A stretch of DNA of 64,000 nucleotides. It comes from Methanobrevibacter smithii ATCC 35061 (lineage in GTDB: Archaea; Methanobacteriota; Methanobacteria; Methanobacteriales; Methanobacteriaceae). Positions 14,303-24,822 of this stretch are shown here, in pieces. The stretch lies in NCBI RefSeq assembly GCF_000016525.1, contig NC_009515.1:1700501-1764500 (forward strand). The letters run 5' to 3'. The translations under genes and the position numbers were made by a program. Each line of letters begins with the position of its first letter. The stretch's first letter is position 1. A model generated the notes under the pieces. The model saw only the letters and a list, made by a program, of their open reading frames with translations. It did not search any database and had not been told where the DNA came from.

Positions 14303-14760
14303 AAGATTTCATAGAAGCTTATGATAAACTAATGGAAGGTTTCCAACTGGTCTTATCTGAAATGATTGAAGATGGCACTATTAAACATTTATCTCTTATG
14401 GGTGTAAGTCTGGGAACACCAGAATTACCTTATCTGGAATTATGGGTAGATGAACCATTTAAAAATATTACTGATACTGGTTTAAGTGAAACCTTTGAAG
14501 GAGAAATAATATTATCCTCACAGGTGCTTAACAATAAAAATCCTAAGATAGGTATTCATGAAGCTACAAGTATAGTTTCACAGGCAGAACGTAGAATAAT
14601 AAGTTCAAGATTACTTGGAGACTTAGAATTTTTCAATATTAAAACCAAGGATTTCGGATGGGTTCCATATGGTCTGGGTAAAAAGAAAAATGTGTATAGT
14701 GCAGGTGTAACATTCCAAATAAGATTTAAAATTAAGAATTCAAAATGTGATGGAGGCTAA
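14299..14760 (+). CDS. tail terminator-like protein
   Basis: A 153-aa protein in the position of the tail terminator, just before the tail tube. Beta-rich second half (GVTFQIRFKIKN) fits this family, which caps the tail at its head-proximal end. No diagnostic motif; function follows from gene order. Confidence 0.55.
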   Translation: MKDFIEAYDKLMEGFQLVLSEMIEDGTIKHLSLMGVSLGTPELPYLELWVDEPFKNITDTGLSETFEGEIILSSQVLNNKNPKIGIHEATSIVSQAERRIISSRLLGDLEFFNIKTKDFGWVPYGLGKKKNVYSAGVTFQIRFKIKNSKCDGG

Positions 14761-14765
14761 AGAAT

Positions 14766-16007
14766 ATGGTAACAGCCGCAGAAGAACTAAAATATTTAAG
14801 ATTAGTAAAAGAAGGAGAATTTGCAAAAAAAGACCTTAGTGGAGAATCTATTGATATTGAAATATCAGAGATGGATGTATCTCCACCAGAGCAATTTACA
14901 AAATATGATTCAGTAGTAAGTAGGGATTATCAATCTGGTGTAGCTGCTTACTATGTACCTGAAAACAGTTTCAGTTGCAACTTACAAATGGAAACATTAG
15001 AATACCTTCTTGAAGCAGTATTGGGAAGAAGAGAAGGAGATATTATCTACGGTACAAATAGTAGTATCTTACCTTCTTATACTGTGATGGCAGGATGTGC
15101 AACCTACGAGATGGAAATTTTAGGTATGGTGATGGACAGTTTAAGTATTGAAGTAGAATCAGAATTCTTAACTGCATCAGCAGAAATCAAATCAAAAATC
15201 AATAGTAAACAACCATTAAAAAAATTATCAGAGTTTAACTTTGGAAAATTACCATTATCATTTTACCATATAGACAGTGTTAAAATGAGAAGATTTGGTG
15301 AAGATGAATGGACTGAAATGAGATGTAAAACCAATAAAATAAGTCTTGAAATCAAAAACAATGTTAATACTGATGATGCAAGAGGAATGGGCTCAAGGTT
15401 TATGTGTAAAATACCAAGAGCAGCTAAAAGAGAAATTGGTTTAAACTTAACAGTAGATGATACTGATGAAAAATACTTGGAAATGTACTGGGGAAGTGAG
15501 GAAGGACCAAGAAGATACCTTGCAGGAGAATACTTTGAATTAATGTTCTACATTAGAAATGGTGATAAAAAATTCGAATTATATTGTCCAATGTGTATTA
15601 TCAACCAACCATCTGCAACAATGAATGCAGACCCAGTTAAATATGAATTAAGTATTGTTTGTTTATCAAAAACAGTTGAATCAACAATGGACCATTATAA
15701 AAATTTAGCTGGAGCATTATTTGCAAGAAAAGCAGACAGTGATCCCAACCCAACTTATGATGCAACAATAAAACTTGTTGATAAGGAAGGTGCTAAATTA
15801 ACAACTGATTACACAGTATCATTAATGAAAGGATCCACAACTGTTGATGCTGAATCTTCAAGTAATGGTGAAGTAACACTTACTGCTGAAGATGGAGTGT
15901 ATGATATAGAGTTGACTGGTGAACCAACTGCAACTAAAGTAGAACCAGCACATATTTTAATTGATGGTGCAAGTAAAACAAAAACAATCACTGTTTACAC
16001 AGATTAA
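14766..16007 (+). CDS. major tail tube protein with C-terminal Ig-like domain
   Basis: A 413-aa protein. Residues 1 to about 320 are tail-tube-like (ESIDIEISEMDVSPPEQF; SLSIEVESEFLTASAEIKSK). From about 331 an Ig-like module follows (DATIKLVDKEGAKLTTDY; NGEVTLTAEDGVYDIELTG). Tube proteins normally end near 150-330 residues, so the module would project from the tail surface. Unlike the capsid extension, it is in frame. Confidence 0.75.
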   Translation: MVTAAEELKYLRLVKEGEFAKKDLSGESIDIEISEMDVSPPEQFTKYDSVVSRDYQSGVAAYYVPENSFSCNLQMETLEYLLEAVLGRREGDIIYGTNSSILPSYTVMAGCATYEMEILGMVMDSLSIEVESEFLTASAEIKSKINSKQPLKKLSEFNFGKLPLSFYHIDSVKMRRFGEDEWTEMRCKTNKISLEIKNNVNTDDARGMGSRFMCKIPRAAKREIGLNLTVDDTDEKYLEMYWGSEEGPRRYLAGEYFELMFYIRNGDKKFELYCPMCIINQPSATMNADPVKYELSIVCLSKTVESTMDHYKNLAGALFARKADSDPNPTYDATIKLVDKEGAKLTTDYTVSLMKGSTTVDAESSSNGEVTLTAEDGVYDIELTGEPTATKVEPAHILIDGASKTKTITVYTD

Positions 16008-16089
16008 ATGAAATGAGAATATGATTATTCTCATTCAATTACTTTATTTAAAATTCAAAAAAAAATTATTATATAAAAATGTGATATTT

Positions 16090-16524
16090 ATGCTTACAAA
16101 AGAAATGATCATCGGCGGAATCAAAAACACAAAAATAATCGAACTACCAATGTACGATAATGAAGTAGCAATAAGAGAAATAAGCGACCTTGAATACAAC
16201 CAATTCACATCAGCATACCGTGATGTAGGAAACTTCGACATGATTTCCACCATCAAAGCAAAACAAACCAGCCTTGCAGAAGACACCACAAAATTCAAAA
16301 CCAGTCTCGCAGCAATGGAAAAAAAGAAATATGATGCAAAAATGAACCTTGCATTAAAAGTATTAGACAATGCAGACAATCCTGATAAATTCACCAAAAA
16401 AGACCTTGAACAATTAAAAGCAGGAACATTAGACTTAATTGTAAATGAAGCATTAATTTTCAGTGGTTTAGATAACCTTAAATCAATGGATAATAATATA
16501 GCAGAATTTCGTGAAGAAGAATGA
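16090..16524 (+). CDS. tail assembly chaperone
   Basis: ATG at 16090 gives MLTKEMIIGGIKNTKIIELP and 144 residues; the longer frame from 16021 starts with a low-complexity stretch and no ribosome site. Lies between tube and tape measure, the place of chaperones that hold the tape measure during tail assembly. The next frame overlaps by 14 nt, as in gpG/gpGT pairs of lambda-like phages. Confidence 0.65.
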   Translation: MLTKEMIIGGIKNTKIIELPMYDNEVAIREISDLEYNQFTSAYRDVGNFDMISTIKAKQTSLAEDTTKFKTSLAAMEKKKYDAKMNLALKVLDNADNPDKFTKKDLEQLKAGTLDLIVNEALIFSGLDNLKSMDNNIAEFREEE

Positions 16525-16744
16525 AAACATAGCTATTGAAGTAGTAACTCTTCAAGACATCGGTTATATGTTAGCAGAAAACCAAGCAGATTTAACTATT
16601 AGGCAGAAATTATTCTTGAATCATGCAGTACCCTTAGTTCGTGATAAACAGGATAAACAATCTTCAGGTACAAATCATGCTTCACATTCTCTAAAAGACC
16701 GTGTCAGAAGAAAAAAACAAGAAATTAGCAGAGGAATAGAATAA
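16511..16744 (+). CDS. second tail assembly chaperone frame (gpT-like)
   Basis: A 77-aa frame overlapping the end of the first chaperone, in the +1 (-2) register, and overlapping the tape measure start by 1 nt. It can start at GTG 16511 or be reached by frameshift within the GAAGAAGAATGA end of the first frame. In many tailed phages the second part is made only as a frameshifted fusion, so both routes deserve testing. Confidence 0.6.
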   Translation: MKKNENIAIEVVTLQDIGYMLAENQADLTIRQKLFLNHAVPLVRDKQDKQSSGTNHASHSLKDRVRRKKQEISRGIE

Positions 16745-19700
16745 TGAGCAATAATATTGTAAAGTTAATAATTGAACTGGAAAACCGTGTTAAAGCTCAA
16801 TTAAAAGAGATACAAGCACAAATGGAGCAAGTTCAAAAAGCAGCACAACAAGCTCAAAATGCAATGCGACAATTTGATTCCTCAAGTATGGATAAAGCCA
16901 AAAACTCTGCTAATCAGTTAGATAAAGAATTAACTGAAGTTACAAATCGCACTAATTCTACAAAAACAGCATTAAATTCAATCAATCCCAATACAATTAA
17001 TCAATTATCTAATTCTGCAAAACTATTAACCACTTCAATGGATACATCGATGAATAGTGCATATAGACTTAACACTTCAATCAACACAATTAATTCAGGT
17101 AATTTACTCACAGCATCATCTAGTGCTACAAGATTATCTTCCTCGATGAATAGTTCAAATAATAGTACCAGATTATTATCTTCAAGTTTAAAACAAGCTT
17201 CATCCAGTGCACTTAGTTTAAGCAGTGGAATAAATAGTATAACTGGATACACATTAACAGCAACTTCATCAAGTGCAGCACAATTAGACATGGCATTAGA
17301 TCGAGCTAGAACAAGTGCACATTCAACAGATGCAGCCTTAGATTCAATTGATGGTTCGGGATTCAGTAGAACAACAGCATCAGCAGAACTACTAAAAGCA
17401 ATATTATTAGTTTTAATTGGTATACTTCAACAAGTAAATTCATTGCTAAACTTCCATACTACTGGTTTAGATAATGTTACAAGAGATGCAAGAGAAGCAC
17501 AATTAGCTTTAGAAGGTTTAAGAACAAGTTCACAAAAAACAGGAACTGGTTTCGGAGGACTTGAAAACGGAGCTAAAACTGCAGGTGGAGGTCTTGGATT
17601 TCTTAGAACAGCAGCAAGTATGACTGTAGGAATGATTGGTTTTGACCTTGTAAACAGTATGGTTCAAGGAGCAAGAGAATCAATAAATGCAGCTGCAAGT
17701 TTTGAAAGATTCGGTCAAAGATTAGGAATGACTGAAGGAGAACTACAACAATTCCATGGGGCTGTTGACAAAATGCAAGATAGCTTCAGAAAAGTAGATA
17801 TGAATGCAGTAGGTGCAGCCGCATTAGAAATGGGAGTGAAATTAAAACTTCCTAAAGCTTCAATGGATGAACTTACTAAAACAACTGCAGTAATGAGTTC
17901 AGCTTTCGTAAAAGAAGGAAGAACACAAGAAGATGCAATACTTGCAGTATCAGATGCAATGGATGGCCAATTCAGAAGACTGCAGGAAATAGGCATATCT
18001 CAAGACATGCTCATGAAAAATGGATGGGATGGAGATATAAATAATAAAACTGGATTACTCCAAGCAATGAACAAAACACTTAGCGATATGGGTTTTGAAC
18101 AGTCCGCACAAGAAATTGTAACATTAGATGATGCTTGGGCAGCATTAACAGTAACTGGAAGCAAATTAATACAATCTATCCTTGTCCCAATAACTCCCAT
18201 AATTATAACAGTTGTTGAAATGATTACTTGGATGGTTGAAGCATTACAATCAGCATGGTCAAGCATGCCCGATTGGGCTAAAGCAGCAGTAACTATTGGT
18301 GTACTTTCAACAGCTTTAGTTGGGTTGGGTATTGTAATTCTTGGTTCAGTAATTCCCGCAATAGCTGCTAGTGCGACTAGTTTTGTAACTTATATTGCTG
18401 GAGCATTAGGTGTTGAAATAGCAAATATGGGTTTGGCGGCTAGTTTTTTAGCAGTTGCAGGAGCAATTTTATCAAATCCATTAACATGGGTTGTTGTGGC
18501 ATTAGTTGCAATAGCAGTAGCAATATATGAAGTAGGTAAAGCTTTTGGTTGGTGGAAAGATGTAGGAACCATGCTCGAAGCCATAAAGAATAATATTGGT
18601 AGATTATGGGATGCATTCATAAATCATCCTGATGTAAAAGCAACTATCAAAGCAATTCAAGATGCATGGTCTGATTTGAATGAATCTCTCAAACCAGTTG
18701 TAGATTGGTTGAAAGGAATATGGGATGAAATATTCCCAGAAAGTGCAAAAGGTAAAGTTGATGGAACAAGAGCAGTTATCGATGCAATAGGAGCAGTATT
18801 TGAAAGTTTCAAAGTTAGAGTTCAACTTGCAATAGACATACTCACCATAATATGGGATGTTTTCAATGGAATTGCATCATTCTTATTAAGTGTATTTGGT
18901 CCAGCATGGCAACTTGTACTTGATATTGTAACTCCATTATTCAATTTATTCATGCAACTGGCAACAATTTTTAGCCAGTTAATTACTGGTCAAATAAGTC
19001 TTCAACAAGCAATTGCTTGGGCTTGGGCAGCTATTCAATCAACAATCAGCACAATATTATCAAATGTGATTAATCGTGTTGTTAGTTGGGCTCAGTCAAT
19101 GTGGAATAATGCAGTTAATACTGGTAGAAACTTCCTTACAGGAGTAGTTCAATTTATCCGACAATTGCCAGATAAAATAAAAATGTATCTTTTAGCAGTT
19201 GCTGTAAGAGTAATAACTGCAGGAGCACAATGGGTAAGTAATGCTAAAACAAAAGCATCACAAGTAGTATCTGGAGTAATGTCCTGGATAAAGCAATTAC
19301 CTCAAAAAGTATACCAGGAATTCCTAAACATAGGCTCAAGAATACTATCTGCAGGTTCACAATTAGTTGAAAATGCAAAGCAAATCGGTAAAAAAATTGT
19401 AGACGGAATGCTTTCCGCAATGGGAATACATTCACCAGGAATAATCCAAGAAAAAGTAGTACTAGAATTCTTTAACATGCTACAAAGAGTTAAAGACAAA
19501 GGAAAATCAGCATATGAAGCAGGTAAAAATGTTGGAAAAAACATTGTAAATGGATTCAATACTGCTGATGTTGAAAATGCATTAAATAATATTTCAACAA
19601 CTATCACAACTCCAGTAACAACAAACACTGAAGTTGAAACAGATAGTGCAAATGTTGATTTAAGCAATAATAATTCAGGTACAGAAGAAACTGGAGACCA

Positions 19701-21225
19701 ATATAATGGTCTTGTTGAAGAAGTATCATTAGCTAGTGAAAGCATCACTGCAAGCAACAATATGATCGGAACAAGCTTTTCAACATTAACTGCAGGAATA
19801 GCATTAAATGCAGGAGCTATTCAAATGAGAGTTGCAGGAGTAGTAACAAGCTTCCAAACAACACGTAATGGAGTAACCACTGCATTAACAAGCATGAGTA
19901 ATTCAAATACTCAAGCATGGAACAATATTAAATCAACAACAACCCAGAACTTAAATCAAGTACGTAACTCCACAATAGATGTAACAAATAAAATGACTAA
20001 TGCATGGGGAGTAATGAAAGACAATATTGTTTCAGCTGCAGGAAGCATACAAACACAATCATACAATAAATTCAGCAGCCTTCATAGAAGTATTGCAAGT
20101 TTCTATAATCAATTAGCCAATGCACATTTCAGTAGTGGACTGCCTGCAGGCCCAGCAACTAATTCAACAAGAGGATTAATTGGAGGCAGAACATTACCTG
20201 GTGGAAGCATTAACTTTGGAAAATCCACAAAAGGCACAATAGCAAGTTATGCTGCTGGAGGATTAGGACAAGGAAAAGGCAGAGTAATTGACACTAATTC
20301 TAAAGTAAAACATCCTCAAAACAATAAAAGCAAATCATGGTTAAATCTTTTAGATTATAATTTACCAACAAGCGTAATTAATGATTTGGCAAGAGTTAAT
20401 GGTTGTGTTAATCCAAATACTTGTTTTGCAGGAATTCCTGATACTAATGTGAATAAAATAATGAATACTGCATACAAATGGAGGATAGCAGACCCATGGT
20501 TCCTTGGAATTCAAATACCTTCAGATTATCATGTGGAAGATTTCCGTGATGGAAAACAACCGCAATTAAATCCTGGAAACTTTGAAAATCTTCTAAGAAA
20601 AATCTTAACTGCAAGAGGATTCCAAAACCCTGGAACTTATGAATTTTATTATAATTCAAGATATAGTAATCAGCAAGTTTGGGATCAAGTAAGATGCAAC
20701 TGTTTTGATGGTGCAGAAATGATAATTGAAATAGCATCTATGTTGGGATTATCAGGACACATGATTCATGGATCATGGAATGGAATAGGCCATGTAGCAG
20801 CTATGGTTAATGGTCAAATATATGATATGACACAATTCCAAAAACGTGGAGGAATATTCCGCGGAGGTTCTGGAGTTAGTTTTGGTTCAGCAAGTCCTGG
20901 AGGAAGTTCTAAAGATGTATTCGGAATCATTACAGATGGAATATATAATATTATTGATTTAATGAAAACAAATCAAAATGCATACTTCCAGAATATTGAA
21001 CATAATAGGAATAATACTACTGCTGATAATTTAGTGTCTTATACATCTGATGATGTGCATTTAACAATAGATCATAATCTTAATGTTACTGTTGAAGGAG
21101 AAGATATTGATGAAAAATCAATAATCACAACTTTAAAAGAAGTGATAACTGATTCCAAATTAATTGACCGCATTGCTGAAGCTTTAATTAAAAGAGACAA
21201 TCGTATTAAAAGAATGAGAGGTTAA
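16744..21225 (+). CDS. tape measure protein with C-terminal cysteine peptidase
   Basis: A 1493-aa protein, the longest gene of the provirus. N-terminal coiled coil (about 1-60), a Ser/Thr/Asn-rich helical region, and hydrophobic helices (about 510-620) likely to insert into the host membrane. Near the C-terminus a transglutaminase-like domain carries C1320 (CNCFDGAE), H1350 (GIGHVAAM) and D1361 (QIYDMTQF), a Cys-His-Asp triad. The flanking YYNSRYSNQQ resembles the lysis enzyme at 29803. It sets tail length and probably opens the pseudomurein wall at entry. Confidence 0.85.
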   Translation: MSNNIVKLIIELENRVKAQLKEIQAQMEQVQKAAQQAQNAMRQFDSSSMDKAKNSANQLDKELTEVTNRTNSTKTALNSINPNTINQLSNSAKLLTTSMDTSMNSAYRLNTSINTINSGNLLTASSSATRLSSSMNSSNNSTRLLSSSLKQASSSALSLSSGINSITGYTLTATSSSAAQLDMALDRARTSAHSTDAALDSIDGSGFSRTTASAELLKAILLVLIGILQQVNSLLNFHTTGLDNVTRDAREAQLALEGLRTSSQKTGTGFGGLENGAKTAGGGLGFLRTAASMTVGMIGFDLVNSMVQGARESINAAASFERFGQRLGMTEGELQQFHGAVDKMQDSFRKVDMNAVGAAALEMGVKLKLPKASMDELTKTTAVMSSAFVKEGRTQEDAILAVSDAMDGQFRRLQEIGISQDMLMKNGWDGDINNKTGLLQAMNKTLSDMGFEQSAQEIVTLDDAWAALTVTGSKLIQSILVPITPIIITVVEMITWMVEALQSAWSSMPDWAKAAVTIGVLSTALVGLGIVILGSVIPAIAASATSFVTYIAGALGVEIANMGLAASFLAVAGAILSNPLTWVVVALVAIAVAIYEVGKAFGWWKDVGTMLEAIKNNIGRLWDAFINHPDVKATIKAIQDAWSDLNESLKPVVDWLKGIWDEIFPESAKGKVDGTRAVIDAIGAVFESFKVRVQLAIDILTIIWDVFNGIASFLLSVFGPAWQLVLDIVTPLFNLFMQLATIFSQLITGQISLQQAIAWAWAAIQSTISTILSNVINRVVSWAQSMWNNAVNTGRNFLTGVVQFIRQLPDKIKMYLLAVAVRVITAGAQWVSNAKTKASQVVSGVMSWIKQLPQKVYQEFLNIGSRILSAGSQLVENAKQIGKKIVDGMLSAMGIHSPGIIQEKVVLEFFNMLQRVKDKGKSAYEAGKNVGKNIVNGFNTADVENALNNISTTITTPVTTNTEVETDSANVDLSNNNSGTEETGDQYNGLVEEVSLASESITASNNMIGTSFSTLTAGIALNAGAIQMRVAGVVTSFQTTRNGVTTALTSMSNSNTQAWNNIKSTTTQNLNQVRNSTIDVTNKMTNAWGVMKDNIVSAAGSIQTQSYNKFSSLHRSIASFYNQLANAHFSSGLPAGPATNSTRGLIGGRTLPGGSINFGKSTKGTIASYAAGGLGQGKGRVIDTNSKVKHPQNNKSKSWLNLLDYNLPTSVINDLARVNGCVNPNTCFAGIPDTNVNKIMNTAYKWRIADPWFLGIQIPSDYHVEDFRDGKQPQLNPGNFENLLRKILTARGFQNPGTYEFYYNSRYSNQQVWDQVRCNCFDGAEMIIEIASMLGLSGHMIHGSWNGIGHVAAMVNGQIYDMTQFQKRGGIFRGGSGVSFGSASPGGSSKDVFGIITDGIYNIIDLMKTNQNAYFQNIEHNRNNTTADNLVSYTSDDVHLTIDHNLNVTVEGEDIDEKSIITTLKEVITDSKLIDRIAEALIKRDNRIKRMRG

Positions 21226-21231
21226 AAGATA

Positions 21232-21969
21232 ATGGAAACTATAAAAATTAATCCTGAAGAATGTGAAATCTTCGGTAATATCATAAGTAACAAACATGGA
21301 TATCTGGAAGATAAAAACGATTTTGAATCACATAAATGTATGGTTTCATTAAATAATGTAAAACCTGATGAATGGGAATCTTACAATGTATATTCATTTA
21401 AATTAAGTAAAGATGTTTCATTAACTAACAGATTTAGTGAAGATATTCAATATTGTATGGAATCTAGTTTATCTAGTTTGTTTGTTTGTGAACATTTTGA
21501 TTTTAATTTCAACCCATATAGTGATTTTTTTGAAGTTGTTCCTTTTAGAAATGGTTATACTTTGAAAGTTAAAGAAACATATCTCTCGGAGAATGTTGAT
21601 TTAACTTCTCCTTTTTTTCTTTTAATCCATCAGAACAATCAAGGAGTACACATACCTGATGATGCTTCCAGTATTGTGTTTTCATCTAATTATGATGCAA
21701 AAAACACTATTGAAAGCATACTTGTTGGGTTTGTATTTTTCGATAAAGATGGTAAATTAATTGAAAATCAGGAAATTATGGATATTGCTAATGAAGGTAT
21801 GGGTAATAAAGGAAGATGTGCTATTAAAACATCAAAAATACCTGCTGGTGCTAAATATGTGAGTGTTGAATTTGCTTTTCCTGATGGGGTAAGTAAAGGA
21901 GATTACATTAGCTTTCAATTAAACTGTTTATTGTTTAATTCAGAGTATGATGGTTTTATTAAAAATTAA
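21232..21969 (+). CDS. tail protein, probable distal tail component
   Basis: A 245-aa beta-rich protein following the tape measure by 6 nt, where siphoviruses encode distal-tail proteins. Segments such as FEVVPFRNGYTLKVKETYLS suggest a carbohydrate-binding-like beta sandwich. No catalytic motif. Assigned mostly from order. Confidence 0.5.
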   Translation: METIKINPEECEIFGNIISNKHGYLEDKNDFESHKCMVSLNNVKPDEWESYNVYSFKLSKDVSLTNRFSEDIQYCMESSLSSLFVCEHFDFNFNPYSDFFEVVPFRNGYTLKVKETYLSENVDLTSPFFLLIHQNNQGVHIPDDASSIVFSSNYDAKNTIESILVGFVFFDKDGKLIENQEIMDIANEGMGNKGRCAIKTSKIPAGAKYVSVEFAFPDGVSKGDYISFQLNCLLFNSEYDGFIKN

Positions 21970-21994
21970 AAAAAATGATGGAGGGATTATTAAA

Positions 21995-24817
21995 TTGCCT
22001 AGTATTTTAAGATATCCTAGTAAAGTTCAAAATATAGAAGGAAACAACATACCTTATCGTTCATGTGATCATATTGAAAATATTACAAATGATTTAAATA
22101 CTGTGGGACATTGGGGTTATGCAGATCCTGGAGCAAAATATAAAAATGCGATTGCTGGAAGAAATGGTTCAAGAAAACATCCATCAACCATACGTGGATA
22201 TGATTTTAAATATGATGGATTAATTCCAGATTCAGCTAAAGTAACGAGTATAATAGTACAATATTCATATAGAAAATTAGCATACTCTGCACAGATAAGT
22301 CAAACTGCACATGGAAGTTTTTCAAATCCAGAAATCATATTAAGTAGTTTAAACCTGTCAAAAACAGGTAATGCCCCACCTAGAAATAATTTTGGAGAAT
22401 ATGAAGTTCAATTTAATAATTTGAATCTAAAAGGAAAAGACATTAACACTCCAAATTTTGATGTTAAATTTGATTTACCACAAAATACATCTACAAACCC
22501 ATGTTACATTGAAATGAAATACTTAAGAGTAATTGTAGTGTATACAACTGGAAATTATATTCCAAGCATTAGCATTGAACCAAATATTGTTAGTTACGGT
22601 GAAAAAGTAGCTGTAAAATGCACAATGGTTGAAACCAGTGGAACAAAACCTTCAGAAGAAATATCGGCAAACATAAAGATAATCACAAATGGAGACTGTG
22701 AAATCACATATGATTCACCATATTATGACTGGACCACAGGCATATGGAGACAAGCAACAACAAATGGTAAAGCAGAATTAATATTCTATGTAACTCCAAC
22801 ATCTGAAGGATTGTTTACAATCACACTTGATGAAAACAATAGTGGCCATTCAACAAAAACAACATTTGTAGTAGAAAAACCCCAATTGGAAGTATGGGAT
22901 TTCTATGCAAATAACAAAGAAATTGAAATTAGTACAGATACAGTTACAGATTTAACATACTTAAACATAACTTTAAAAACTGATGCTCCATTAGATTTAA
23001 CACTAAATCTGAATTTTGGAGGATTAACTGTAAAAGAACCTGTTCCAGGATTATCAAATAATATTTTACAAATTTCAAAATCACAATGGCAAAAAGATGA
23101 TAGTGGAAACATTGTTTTTGATACAAATATTCCTTTATACTCTAAAAGTAGTGGAGAGCATAATATTGAAATGACCAGTCCATTATTATTAGGTGTTTTC
23201 ACAGATAAAGTGAAAGTAAACATTCCTGATTCATATAAATCCTATTATTCAATATTGAATTTATCAGAATTCACATTATCAAACCTTGAACATGGTGAAA
23301 CTTATGTTTTCTCAGCATTAGGAAGACTGTTAAATGCTTCTAAAATTGAAAAAGGTTTGAAAAACTTAAGAGTTTGTGTTGTAAATGGAACAACAAATTC
23401 ATACACCAATCAAATCAGTGTTAAGGACATATGGGAAGAGTTATCCTGTGAGTTTACATATGATGCAAGTAAACCAATCTATCTAATTTTTTATGGGAAT
23501 TTCATAGATTTTGACTATGGAACTGTAGAATTTGGTAATTTATCTTTAATACTTAAAGAAAGATATGCAGGTTATGAATATCCAGTATTGGCTTTATCTC
23601 CAAAAAGATATTTGTTAGGTGATGTAGGCAGCACTGCAAATTTATTACTTGAACCTCCAGAGTTAGCTTTATCTACAAAACATTTCTTTGAAGGTTTCAA
23701 CTGGCAAGGATTAGAAAACAATAATGTACTGATTCATGGAATAGAAATAACTGGAGACATAAGTGTTGAAGAATCAATTAATCTAATTTGTGGTGTTGGA
23801 ACATTAGATGATGATGAATTAGATTACTATTTAGACAGCATAAACATCACTAGAAATGACACTAACTTTAAATTCGGTGGAAAATTCCATAATTTCGGCA
23901 TTCCATTTCCAGAAATCAACACAATATTAAATGATTTAAGGTTTTTCTTACAAATTGATGATGCATTTGACAATGTCACTCAAGTCCAAGTCGAAATGAA
24001 AAATGTGCAAATCACAGTATATTATTCAAAAAATAGTGGAGAAGACTGCGATTTCTATATTAATGGTGTTAGTTGCAAATATTTCCTTATAAGTATGAGT
24101 CCTGAAACAGAAATACCTCGTGGAGCTAATTTTGATACAGAAAAATATAAAATTGAAGGAGCAGATGGGAAATACCCTATAAGAGTCAATGTTGATGATA
24201 AAAAAATCAAATTAAAATTCAGAGTTTACGGAGATGATTTTGAAGAATCAACAGAAATCATGAAATATGTAAGTGACTACCTGTATCCTGAAAGAGACAC
24301 ATTAGATTCACCAATTCTAAAAAGTATTAGTTTCTTTTTCGCACCTGAAGAATGTTTTGATTACTATATAGAAGATTCAATTGATGCAGAAGCAATGGTT
24401 GGAGGTTATGATTGTGAAGTGAACTTAATAATCCCTAGTGGTTTAAGTAGAAATATTAACCCATTAAGAAAAAGTTTCGCAGGAACAATAACCACAATTG
24501 GAAAAGTAAAACCAGACATTATTTTGTATAAATTAAGTGAAGATGAATCAACAAGCATACAAATAATTGAATCAGAATCTGGACAACTAATGAAACTTGA
24601 AGGAGAGTTTATAACAAACTTACCTGAAACAACAAAGATTAAAATTGATTGTGAAAATAGAAATGTATTCTATGAAAAATATAGTGAATGGTTCAAGATA
24701 GATCCTAATTGTATTAGTGTAGATTCTAGTTTTTTCATATTGGATCATCATTTTAATTTTGAAAACAGTATCAATTGTAAAGTGACTGATGTAATTTACT
24801 ATGAAAAAGGAGGATAA
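21995..24817 (+). CDS. large baseplate/distal tail protein
   Basis: TTG at 21995 is chosen because GGAGGG lies 9 nt before it; ATGs at 21947 and 21950 would overlap the previous gene and lack a ribosome site. The 940-aa product is a string of beta-sandwich domains, the middle ones Ig-like (ISIEPNIVSYGEKVAVKCTM), with a C-terminal part (NGVSCKYFLISMSPETEIPR; a KLKFRVYGDDFEESTEIMKY segment) resembling Dit proteins of siphovirus baseplates. It probably forms the hub ring between tube and receptor-binding fibres. Confidence 0.62.
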   Translation: MPSILRYPSKVQNIEGNNIPYRSCDHIENITNDLNTVGHWGYADPGAKYKNAIAGRNGSRKHPSTIRGYDFKYDGLIPDSAKVTSIIVQYSYRKLAYSAQISQTAHGSFSNPEIILSSLNLSKTGNAPPRNNFGEYEVQFNNLNLKGKDINTPNFDVKFDLPQNTSTNPCYIEMKYLRVIVVYTTGNYIPSISIEPNIVSYGEKVAVKCTMVETSGTKPSEEISANIKIITNGDCEITYDSPYYDWTTGIWRQATTNGKAELIFYVTPTSEGLFTITLDENNSGHSTKTTFVVEKPQLEVWDFYANNKEIEISTDTVTDLTYLNITLKTDAPLDLTLNLNFGGLTVKEPVPGLSNNILQISKSQWQKDDSGNIVFDTNIPLYSKSSGEHNIEMTSPLLLGVFTDKVKVNIPDSYKSYYSILNLSEFTLSNLEHGETYVFSALGRLLNASKIEKGLKNLRVCVVNGTTNSYTNQISVKDIWEELSCEFTYDASKPIYLIFYGNFIDFDYGTVEFGNLSLILKERYAGYEYPVLALSPKRYLLGDVGSTANLLLEPPELALSTKHFFEGFNWQGLENNNVLIHGIEITGDISVEESINLICGVGTLDDDELDYYLDSINITRNDTNFKFGGKFHNFGIPFPEINTILNDLRFFLQIDDAFDNVTQVQVEMKNVQITVYYSKNSGEDCDFYINGVSCKYFLISMSPETEIPRGANFDTEKYKIEGADGKYPIRVNVDDKKIKLKFRVYGDDFEESTEIMKYVSDYLYPERDTLDSPILKSISFFFAPEECFDYYIEDSIDAEAMVGGYDCEVNLIIPSGLSRNINPLRKSFAGTITTIGKVKPDIILYKLSEDESTSIQIIESESGQLMKLEGEFITNLPETTKIKIDCENRNVFYEKYSEWFKIDPNCISVDSSFFILDHHFNFENSINCKVTDVIYYEKGG

Positions 24818-24822
24818 AAAGT

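Noticed and set aside
19302-19760. Long minus-strand frame (152 aa) under the tape measure
   Set aside because: Mirror frame of a long coding region; hydrophobic/Ser-rich composition, no start signal.
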